Position numbers and translations under genes: made by a program. Source: Gemmatimonadota bacterium (GTDB taxonomy: Bacteria > Gemmatimonadota > Gemmatimonadetes > Palauibacterales > Palauibacteraceae). From it: a stretch of DNA of 32,727 nt. Positions 1 to 6,441 of the stretch are shown here, one piece after another. Each line of letters opens with the position of its first letter. The first letter of the stretch is position 1. The DNA is taken from NCBI GenBank assembly GCA_029262175.1, contig JAJCZV010000024.1, positions 1-32,727 on the forward strand, read 5' to 3'. The notes under the pieces are model-generated. The model was not told where the DNA came from. It saw nothing but the letters and a program-made list of their open reading frames with translations, and did not search any database.

Positions 1-1806
1 TTCGACGAAAGCCTGCGTACTTGGAGGGGACGGTGGCTACAGGTTATCGGTCGCCTAAAAGACGACGTCTCCGTCGAGCAGGCCCAAGCCGAATTGGCCA
101 CGGTGGCCTCAAGACTCGAACGGGAGTTCCCCGACGGTCAGACGGGTTGGACCGTCAACGTCGTACCGCTTCATCGGCAGGTGGTCGGCGAGGCCCGAAC
201 AGCTCTTCTCGTGTTGTTTGGTGCGGTCACGCTCGTGCTACTCATTGCATGCGGCAACGTCGCCAACCTCCTGCTCTCGAGATCCACGGCACGTAGCCAG
301 GAGATCGCGGTGCGGACCGCGCTCGGAGCGAATCGGCTTCGAGTCGTCCGCCAGCTTCTCACGGAAAGCGGATTACTCGCGCTGGCCGGAGGGGGTCTGG
401 GACTTCTGCTGGCGTTCGGACTCGTCCGAGCGCTCGTCGCCCTTGGACCCGATATCCCCCGACTGGCCGAGGTGGGACTCGACGGGAGGGCAGTGGCGTT
501 TACGGTCGTTGTGTCTGCGATCACGGGCCTCTTGTTCGGATTGGTCCCCGCGATGCGCGCCTCGCGCCCTGATCTCGTGGGCGCCCTCAAGGACGGGAGT
601 GCGCGGGCCGGTAGGGGTTCGGGTGTCCTGCGCGCCCGGAATGCGCTCGTGGTATCTGAGATCGCGCTGGCACTCGTGCTCCTCGTTGGGAGCGGGCTCC
701 TCATGCGAAGTTTCGCGACGCTCACGGATCAAGGTGTCGGGTTTGACGAGGACGGCGTGATGACCACGGAGGTCGCGCTTTCCTCGCGAGACTATCCGGA
801 GGCAGAGCAGAGGCTCCAGTTTTTCGAGGACCTCGTCGACCGCGTGGCGGCCGCGCCAGGAGTCACCGCTGCGAGCGCGATTACCAACCTTCCGCTATCC
901 GGCTCCCAAACTGGGACCACCTTCTGGCTCAACGATCGCGAGCTGCCGCAGGACGGTGAGTTTCCCGCGGCCGACATCCGTTGGGTCCATCGCGATTATC
1001 ACCGCGCTATGGGAATCCCCATCACGAAGGGTCGCTCCTTTGACGCGACCGATACGCGCGAAGCGCCACTCCGCGTAGTAATCAACGACTTCATGGCGGC
1101 GCGGTACTGGCCGAACAGCGACCCGGTTGGTCGCATGATCTCTATGCCATGGGGCGATACGCTTGTCGCCGAGGTCATCGGAGTGGCTGGAAACGTCCGT
1201 CACGACGGCCCCGACACCGAGTCGCGCGAGAAACTCTATTGGCACCATCTGCAGTGGCAGGATCGCAGCAACATGACCATCGTCGCCCGAACGGACGGGG
1301 ACCCGACCGTTCAAGCAGCGACGATCCGGGCGGCGGTTCGCGAACTGGATCCGACCCTCGCCGTATACAACGTGCATTCGATGAGCTATTGGATGTCGGA
1401 GGCGATGGCATCCCGACGTTTCATCATGCTGGCGCTCGGTCTGTTCGCGCTGGTGGCCTTGATCCTCGCAAGCATCGGCGTCTACGGCGTGATGGCCTAC
1501 AACGTGAGCCAACGGACGCAGGAGTTCGGCGTCCGGCTGGCGCTTGGCGCCAACAAGCGAGATGTGACGCTGGGCGTCGTGGCGGCCGGACTCAAGCTCG
1601 TGTTGACCGCAATCGTCGTGGGAACCCTGGGCGCTCTCGTGCTTTCGCGGCTGCTCCAGGGCCTCCTCTACGGCGTGGGTGCGACGGACCTGGTCAGCTT
1701 CGCGGCCGCCGGTTTGTTCCTGAGCCTCGTCGCAGTCGCGGCCTGTTATTGGCCCGCGCACCGAGCAGGCAAGGTGGATCCGATCGAGGCGTTGCGTTGG
1801 GAATAG
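1..1806 (+). CDS. ABC transporter permease, ADOP/MacB-like family (5' end cut by window)
   Basis: The reading frame is open from the first base, so the N-terminus lies outside the window; 601 residues are visible. The visible part starts inside a MacB-type periplasmic core domain, then has an FtsX-like membrane block (hydrophobic segments at roughly residues 65-85, 120-140, 155-180 and 215-235), a second periplasmic domain, and a final FtsX block ending in the typical PAHRAGKVDPIEALRWE tail. Two FtsX/MacB_PCD modules in one chain are the mark of the acidobacterial duplicated orphan permeases (ADOP), which usually sit without a dedicated ATPase; none is seen here. The family works in the inner membrane, probably in export or as mechanotransmission permeases, but substrates are unknown. 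A HEAT-repeat gene starts 5 bases after the stop. The family call is firm; the role is not known. Confidence 0.93.
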   Translation, partial: FDESLRTWRGRWLQVIGRLKDDVSVEQAQAELATVASRLEREFPDGQTGWTVNVVPLHRQVVGEARTALLVLFGAVTLVLLIACGNVANLLLSRSTARSQEIAVRTALGANRLRVVRQLLTESGLLALAGGGLGLLLAFGLVRALVALGPDIPRLAEVGLDGRAVAFTVVVSAITGLLFGLVPAMRASRPDLVGALKDGSARAGRGSGVLRARNALVVSEIALALVLLVGSGLLMRSFATLTDQGVGFDEDGVMTTEVALSSRDYPEAEQRLQFFEDLVDRVAAAPGVTAASAITNLPLSGSQTGTTFWLNDRELPQDGEFPAADIRWVHRDYHRAMGIPITKGRSFDATDTREAPLRVVINDFMAARYWPNSDPVGRMISMPWGDTLVAEVIGVAGNVRHDGPDTESREKLYWHHLQWQDRSNMTIVARTDGDPTVQAATIRAAVRELDPTLAVYNVHSMSYWMSEAMASRRFIMLALGLFALVALILASIGVYGVMAYNVSQRTQEFGVRLALGANKRDVTLGVVAAGLKLVLTAIVVGTLGALVLSRLLQGLLYGVGATDLVSFAAAGLFLSLVAVAACYWPAHRAGKVDPIEALRWE

Positions 1807-1811
1807 CTGAC

Positions 1812-2621
1812 TTGGCGATCCTCGCTCGACTCTTCGCGCGATCTTGGGCGATTCTCTTCGCTTTCGGCGCGACGGCCGGCCCGGCGCTGGCCCTCGAGCA
1901 AGAGGTAGGGTTCCGGGAGGTCGCAGCTGCCCTCGATCGAGGCTTGGGCGATCCAGATCCACACGTGCGTCGCTCGTCGCTGAACTCGATCAGAGACCTC
2001 GATCTGGTTTCCCGTATGCTGGAATCGGTCGAATCACTCTTGACCGATGCGGACTCCGCAGTTCGTAGGGTCGCGGCAGAAACGCTTGGCCGCAGGCCCC
2101 GAACACCCAACCTCGTTCTCGACGCGTCGACGACGGTTGGCTTGCGAGATGCCAACGCGACTCGTCGAGCGATCAAGGCTCTTCGTGCACCCAGCGCCGA
2201 GGAGCGATGGAGAGCGGCCAACAAGCTAGGAAACCTGAGAGACCCGCGGGCCGTCGAGGCACTGATCCTCGCGCTGAGCGACGGAGATCCCGCGGTACGA
2301 AGGGGCGCCGTGTCCGCGTTGGGAAACATCCGTAGTCCGGCCGCTGCTGACCGTTTGGTCTATCTGTTGACGGACCCCGACCCGGAGACGCGGTATCTCG
2401 TCGCGAATGCGCTCGGGAATATCGCCGTCCCGTCAAGCGTTTCTGGGTTGCTCGAGGCCTACCCTGACACGAACTCCGACGTCAGATCCGCGATTGCATC
2501 CGCCCTTGGAAGTATCGGGGACCCGACGGGAGGATTCGCCCTGATCCGGGCCTTGGCCGACGAGAATGTGGACGTCCGGCGGGCGGCTGCGGAGGCGTTA
2601 GGCCGGCTCCGCATTCCGTGA
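1812..2621 (+). CDS. Exported HEAT-repeat protein
   Basis: The chosen start is the TTG at 1812, 5 bases after the permease stop, because it opens a clear signal peptide (MAILARLFARSWAILFAFGA, then a PALA-type cleavage site near residue 28). No Shine-Dalgarno sequence is visible, which fits translational coupling; another TTG at 1797 is possible. The 269-residue product is mostly alpha-helical repeats of about 31 residues. Characteristic units are DPDPHVRRSSLNSIRDL, DSAVRRVAAETLGR, DPAVRRGAVSALGNI, DPETRYLVANALGNI and DVRRAAAEALGRL, which match the PBS-lyase-type HEAT pattern. Such repeats are protein-binding scaffolds. The export signal places it in the periplasm or membrane surface, so it may bind the neighbouring permease's periplasmic domains; that is inference. 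The same frame stays open far upstream inside the permease gene but is not coding there. Confidence 0.85.
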   Translation: MAILARLFARSWAILFAFGATAGPALALEQEVGFREVAAALDRGLGDPDPHVRRSSLNSIRDLDLVSRMLESVESLLTDADSAVRRVAAETLGRRPRTPNLVLDASTTVGLRDANATRRAIKALRAPSAEERWRAANKLGNLRDPRAVEALILALSDGDPAVRRGAVSALGNIRSPAAADRLVYLLTDPDPETRYLVANALGNIAVPSSVSGLLEAYPDTNSDVRSAIASALGSIGDPTGGFALIRALADENVDVRRAAAEALGRLRIP

Positions 2622-2623
2622 GA

Positions 2624-2661
2624 GGTCGCTTCGAGTGCGCGCAGCATCCGAGCGCGCGACC
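2624..2661. terminator. Possible bidirectional terminator hairpin
   Basis: Just after the HEAT gene stop, GGTCGC (2624-2629) can pair with GCGACC (2656-2661), with further GCGCGC complementarity inside the loop. It lies in the 57-bp gap between two convergent genes. There is no T tract, so this is only a terminator-like structure. Confidence 0.35.
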
Positions 2662-2678
2662 CTAGGTCGGCCGGCCAC

Positions 2679-4352
2679 TCACCGCTCGTACACGACGCGA
2701 CCGTCGACGACTGTGAAATCGACCAACATCGTCTCGAGACAGGGATCCTCGCACGCCAAGACGTCGGCCGCCGTTACGACCAGGTCCGCGCGCATTCCAA
2801 CCTCGAGGGTGCCCTTCTCGGCTTCCTCGAACGTGAGGTGAGCGTAGCCCCGGGTCATGGCCGATATCGCTTCCTCGCGCGTGATGCGTTGCGACTCGCC
2901 GACGGCCCCCGCAGTGATCGTACCTCGCGTCGTGAAATGATGCAGCACCGCCCAGGGATCCCAAGGGACGACGGGTGAATCGGTTCCCAGCGAGGTCGGG
3001 ATCCCTTCGTCCAGATAGGCGCGGACGGGCGTGGTCCACGCCGCTCGTTCTTCGCCCCAGTATTCGATCAGACTAGGCGCCGCGATGTAGAGGTGATCCT
3101 GCGCGGACACCTCGAGCCCGAGCGCGCGGATTCGCGGGAAGTGGTCCTGGCGAGGGATAAAGCCGTGCTCGATGACCCAGCGAAGACCGTCGAGGGGAGC
3201 CTCCTCGTTCGCGGCTTCGTACGCATCGAGCACGAGATCGATCGCGGCGTCGCCCACCGCGTGGGTGGCCACTCGCCAGCCGCGTCGACGGAGCTCGAGA
3301 ACCGTTTCGATAAACGTTTCGCGAGGCACCGTTTGAACACCGAAAAAGGTGCCGCCCTCGCCCCAAGGCTCCTCATAGGGCTGTCGCATGAGCCCCCCTT
3401 CGAACCCCCCGTCGACCCCGAGCTTGATGCCGCCCACCCGCAGCCACTCGTCGCCCTCGCCCATCGCGGGCCACGTCTCGAGTGCTTCGGCGAGCGAACC
3501 GGGCAGACCGTCTCCTGGGGGCCGGAAGACATAGTTCACGCGCACCGTCAATCGACCCTCGGCCTCGAGCCGTTCGATCGCCCGATATTGTGCGAGCGGC
3601 CCGCCGGGGTAGCGAATACTCGTCAGGCCGCGTGCGTTGAGGGCGGCGTGTTCTGCAACCAGTGCATCGAGAACGGTTTCGGGGTGGGGCGGTGCCGGAG
3701 GAGGCAGCGTGACGAGACTCTTCGCCCGATCGATCAACTCACCGTTGAGCCGTCCGTCCGGGTATCTACCGATTCGGCCACCCGGAATTTCGGGCGTCGA
3801 CTCGTCGATCTCCCACCGGGCCAGCGCCGCGCTATTGAGCACGTATTCATGACCGCCGCGCACGACCACGACGGGGTGTGCCGAGGTCGCCTGATCCAAG
3901 TCGTCGCGGTATGGAAGACGTTGCTCTTCGAGCTGGCCTTCGTGCCAATCCCAGTTGGTGACGACGATCTCGCTCGGCCCCGTCTCGAGTGCAAACGCGG
4001 AGATCGCATCGAGCACATCCTGGATGCTGCGAGCCCCCGTGAGGTCGACACCATCACCGCCGCCAATCCCGTGATAGTGGTTGTCCGTGAGGCCAGGTAG
4101 CGCGGTCCGACCCGCCAGGTCGACCACACGCGTGTAGGGTCCTATGAACCGCCCCACATCATCCGAGCTCCCGACGGCGACGACGAGGCCGTCCGCCAGA
4201 GCGATCGCGTCCGCGACTCCCGAAGCGCCTTGAGTGAGAACGTCTCCGTCGAGCAGGACTAGGTCGGCCGGTTCAACGAGAGGTTGGGCGCAGCCGCCTG
4301 CGACGAACGCCAACACGAGGAGATAGCGGGAGCCGACGGCATGGATAGTCAT
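2679..4352 (-). CDS. Amidohydrolase family 3 (YtcJ-like) lipoprotein
   Basis: The start at 4352 (ATG) is chosen because it opens a short signal sequence with a lipobox-like end (AFVAGGC, Cys21); the frame remains open upstream without any signal-like sequence. The 557-residue product has the composite-domain strand region (residues 29-88), then the metal motif DNHYHG (His92, His94), a KLGVDGGFEGG strand near 310-320, THAVGD (His364), EHGF (His395) and GTDSPV (Asp457). This is the standard ligand series of the YtcJ/NfdA-type amidohydrolases, metal-dependent hydrolases of C-N bonds in amides or formamides. All catalytic positions are present, so it should be active. The lipid anchor predicts a periplasmic location. 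Its convergent neighbour is the HEAT gene, and the small lipoprotein gene diverges from its 5' side. The substrate cannot be read from sequence. Confidence 0.92.
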   Translation of the reverse strand: MTIHAVGSRYLLVLAFVAGGCAQPLVEPADLVLLDGDVLTQGASGVADAIALADGLVVAVGSSDDVGRFIGPYTRVVDLAGRTALPGLTDNHYHGIGGGDGVDLTGARSIQDVLDAISAFALETGPSEIVVTNWDWHEGQLEEQRLPYRDDLDQATSAHPVVVVRGGHEYVLNSAALARWEIDESTPEIPGGRIGRYPDGRLNGELIDRAKSLVTLPPPAPPHPETVLDALVAEHAALNARGLTSIRYPGGPLAQYRAIERLEAEGRLTVRVNYVFRPPGDGLPGSLAEALETWPAMGEGDEWLRVGGIKLGVDGGFEGGLMRQPYEEPWGEGGTFFGVQTVPRETFIETVLELRRRGWRVATHAVGDAAIDLVLDAYEAANEEAPLDGLRWVIEHGFIPRQDHFPRIRALGLEVSAQDHLYIAAPSLIEYWGEERAAWTTPVRAYLDEGIPTSLGTDSPVVPWDPWAVLHHFTTRGTITAGAVGESQRITREEAISAMTRGYAHLTFEEAEKGTLEVGMRADLVVTAADVLACEDPCLETMLVDFTVVDGRVVYER

Positions 4353-4410
4353 GTCGCTACAGTAGCATCGCCGAGCCCGCCCACAACACCTCGTCGCACG
4401 GGAATACCTA

Positions 4411-4444
4411 CCGACGAGCGGGCCGACCCGCACGACAACGTCGG
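4411..4444. repeat. Nested stem-loop in divergent intergenic region
   Basis: CCGACG (4411-4416) pairs with CGTCGG (4439-4444). Inside it GCGGG (4418-4422) pairs with CCCGC (4427-4431) around a 4-base loop. It lies in the 227-bp gap between the divergent amidohydrolase and small lipoprotein genes, where promoters or operators for both are expected. G+C-rich sequence makes such pairings fairly common, so function is uncertain. Confidence 0.3.
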
Positions 4445-4579
4445 AGGGGGCGCCCGCACCGTTGTGAACATTCGTTCTAGCACCTTCTTTTCGTTCAAGA
4501 CGCCCGCCGCTGGCCGACACACCTTGCTTTGGGATGACGACTCGTCTTGGAACGAGAACCTGTAGCACAGGAGAACAGA

Positions 4580-5176
4580 ATGAATCTGCGACGTACAATC
4601 ACTACGCTCGGAGTGGTGGGCGCTTTGGCTGGATGTGATTTGCCGGCCCCGACGGCGCCTGACGCGGTCGATGAATCGGAGGTCACGCTCACCGACCTGA
4701 ACGAAAGCAGAGTCCGGCGGGATCAAGCCAGAGGTCGAGGACTACTCGACTTCGGTGGCGGACTGATGGTGGAGTTCGATTTTCGCTCCATTCAGAAGCG
4801 GTCGAGTCTCGGAGCGCGGGGCCATCTTCGGTTCGAAGTCGTGCTGGGCGGCGAGCTCGTCGAGTTCCGCGGGCGGGTCACGTGTATGGCTGTCGACGAA
4901 ACTGAAGGACGCGCTTGGATCGGCGGCGTCGTCACTCGGAACAACTCGACCCACCCCAGCTTTACCACACCGGTGCATGAGGTGGGCAAGGACATCTGGT
5001 TTCGCGTCCTGGACACCGGAAAAGGCAGCGACGAACCAGACCGCTCTACGTTCGTCGGGTTCGAGGGCGGAGGCGGCATCATCACGTCCGAGGAATACTG
5101 CCAATCCCAGATCTGGCCGGACGACAACGCCCGGACGCAGCCCCAGTCCCAAGGGAAGATCGTCGTGAAGGGATAA
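4580..5176 (+). CDS. Small lipoprotein of unknown function
   Basis: The ATG at 4580 has a good ribosome binding site, AGGAG at 4569-4573 with 6 bases spacing, and opens a lipoprotein signal (MNLRRTITTLGVVGALAGCD, lipobox LAGC, Cys19). The mature part of the 198-residue protein begins with a Pro/Ala linker. It continues with a likely beta-rich region: alternating hydrophobic strands such as GGLMVEFDFRSI, HLRFEVVLGGELVEFRG and RAWIGGVVTR, followed by a Gly-rich segment GFEGGGG. Two further cysteines, in RVTCMAV and EEYCQSQ, could form a disulfide after export. I do not recognise the family. The gene stands alone between a divergent amidohydrolase and a convergent alpha/beta hydrolase. The strong ribosome site, signal peptide and codon use make it a real gene. 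Confidence 0.82.
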   Translation: MNLRRTITTLGVVGALAGCDLPAPTAPDAVDESEVTLTDLNESRVRRDQARGRGLLDFGGGLMVEFDFRSIQKRSSLGARGHLRFEVVLGGELVEFRGRVTCMAVDETEGRAWIGGVVTRNNSTHPSFTTPVHEVGKDIWFRVLDTGKGSDEPDRSTFVGFEGGGGIITSEEYCQSQIWPDDNARTQPQSQGKIVVKG

Positions 5177-5310
5177 GGGTCGCACAGACAAGAGCCAGGC
5201 GGGCAGAGGCGATCGTATGGTTGGGATCCTCGGTCAATTCGTAAGTCCCGTCTTTCTTCTGTTCTAGCACACCACCGACAGCTCTACCTCGCTCGGCTCT
5301 ACGCACGGCG

Positions 5311-6258
5311 CTAGGGAAGTTGGTCGAGAAAGGCCATGATCGGGGTGAAGACGTCCGCCGTCGCCGGGCCCTGCTCACAAATCTCGCCGTTGTCGATCAG
5401 GTCGTGATTCGCGTCGGGTAGCGTGACGATCGTCCAATCCTTCGGAAACGATGCCGTGATCGCTCCCAGCAGCTCCGTCGAGAACTCCGCCGGGTGACTC
5501 CAGTCCATGCCACCGTACAACCAGAGCGTCGGTTGCGTCAGCGTTTCGAGCGAAGGGCGTGGATCGAACCCGGAAGGGCCCGCGTCTCGCATGGCCTGGT
5601 TGATGTCGGCAATCGATGTCGCGGTTCGCTGGCAAACGCTGTATCCGGTTAGATCGTCGTAGAGGGCCTCTTGGCCTGTACTCAGCGCGCCACCCACCGC
5701 GATGATGAGAAAGCTGACGAGATCCGAAGCGATCGATGCCGCTATCGGGGCGGTCCAACCGCCCTGGCTCATCGCGAAGAAGCCAACTGAGTTCGGATCC
5801 ACCTCATCGAAAACGGTCATCGCCTCGGCGGCCGCCGCGAGGTCTTCTGCTAGCAACTGATACAGGGCGTCTTCGTCCGAACTCGGACAGCAGGCGCCTC
5901 CGGACGCCCCGAAACTTCGTCGATCGTAGTCGAACACCGGTCCCAAAACGGGGACCGCGAATGAAACCTGTTCCCACGTGGCCCGAGTCGTCCACGAACT
6001 CCCACCCTGGAGAACGACCGTCGAATACAACCCGCTCGCTGCTGGCAGATAGAGCGTGCCCTCCAGCTCCGCACCTTCGGCGCCCTCAAAACGGATGTCG
6101 ACTTCGCGGTGATCCGGCAACGTCCGCTCCGCGGTTACTCGGGGTAACGGTTGGGGTGGCGGAGGCGGGGGGAGAGGAGCCGTCTGACTGGAGCACGCTG
6201 CCCCCACCACACCGAACGAAAGGACAAGACTCAAACTCGAGAGGCGGTTCTTGTACAT
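5311..6258 (-). CDS. Alpha/beta hydrolase lipoprotein
   Basis: The start at 6258 is supported by a strong ribosome site, GGAGGG with a 6-base spacer on the minus strand (6265-6270). It opens a lipoprotein signal (VVGAAC, Cys22) followed by a Pro-rich linker (PPPPPP) that would reach out from the membrane. The 315-residue product has the alpha/beta hydrolase order: strand with oxyanion-type LQGGSS (84-89), DYDRRSFGAS turn (111-120), nucleophile elbow AMSQGG (Ser165), acid in LYGGMD (Asp253) and base in PDANHD (His286). The complete triad suggests an active esterase, peptidase or related hydrolase; the fold resembles dienelactone hydrolase/acetyl xylan esterase-like enzymes. Cys pairs (CC at 124-125; C210, C295) may form disulfides. 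It is divergent from the TonB receptor operon and shares its regulatory gap. The substrate is unknown. Confidence 0.88.
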   Translation of the reverse strand: MYKNRLSSLSLVLSFGVVGAACSSQTAPLPPPPPPQPLPRVTAERTLPDHREVDIRFEGAEGAELEGTLYLPAASGLYSTVVLQGGSSWTTRATWEQVSFAVPVLGPVFDYDRRSFGASGGACCPSSDEDALYQLLAEDLAAAAEAMTVFDEVDPNSVGFFAMSQGGWTAPIAASIASDLVSFLIIAVGGALSTGQEALYDDLTGYSVCQRTATSIADINQAMRDAGPSGFDPRPSLETLTQPTLWLYGGMDWSHPAEFSTELLGAITASFPKDWTIVTLPDANHDLIDNGEICEQGPATADVFTPIMAFLDQLP

Positions 6259-6271
6259 TTTGGTCCCTCCT

Positions 6272-6314
6272 GCCTCGATTCTTGACGTCAGCCAACCACA
6301 AAACGAATCGAGGC
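6272..6314. promoter_or_regulatory. Long inverted repeat in hydrolase/TonB-receptor divergent region
   Basis: GCCTCGATTC (6272-6281) is matched exactly by GAATCGAGGC (6305-6314), a 10-bp inverted repeat with a 23-base spacer, so the half-sites are about three helical turns apart. The spacer holds TTGACG (6282-6287), a -35-like hexamer, and the perfect 8-mer palindrome TGACGTCA (6283-6290). Weaker dyads follow downstream: GATGCA/TGCATC at 6334-6339 and 6347-6352. The site lies between two divergent genes, where a shared operator would be expected. No binding protein can be named. Confidence 0.45.
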
Positions 6315-6441
6315 GCGCGCTTCTGTCGTATGCGATGCAGGCTCGATGCATCCGACCGGCCTTCGTGGCCTGGCAGAAAGACTGGCACCCGATCGTTAAA
6401 ACACCGGACGTGTCGGTGGCAACCTCGGCGTGGGAGGCTCC

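Noticed and set aside
1149..1811. Open frame joined to the front of the HEAT gene
   Set aside because: It overlaps the permease in another frame, is Arg/Gly-rich and lacks any domain; the signal peptide at 1812 gives the real start.
895..1962. Long antisense frame opposite the permease
   Set aside because: Low-complexity Arg/His-rich translation with no recognisable motif; typical of G+C-rich antisense frames.
3093..4100. 335-codon frame opposite the amidohydrolase
   Set aside because: The opposite strand has all the metal motifs; this translation has no domain pattern or ribosome site.
4474..5270. GTTCTAGCAC repeated at 4474-4483 and 5261-5270 on either side of the small lipoprotein gene
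   Set aside because: Two copies of a 10-mer in a 33-kb window can be chance; no longer flanking match and no mobile gene between them.
6360..6441. Possible cobalamin riboswitch in the receptor leader
   Set aside because: I could not find a B12-box-like consensus; the dyads there do not match that architecture.
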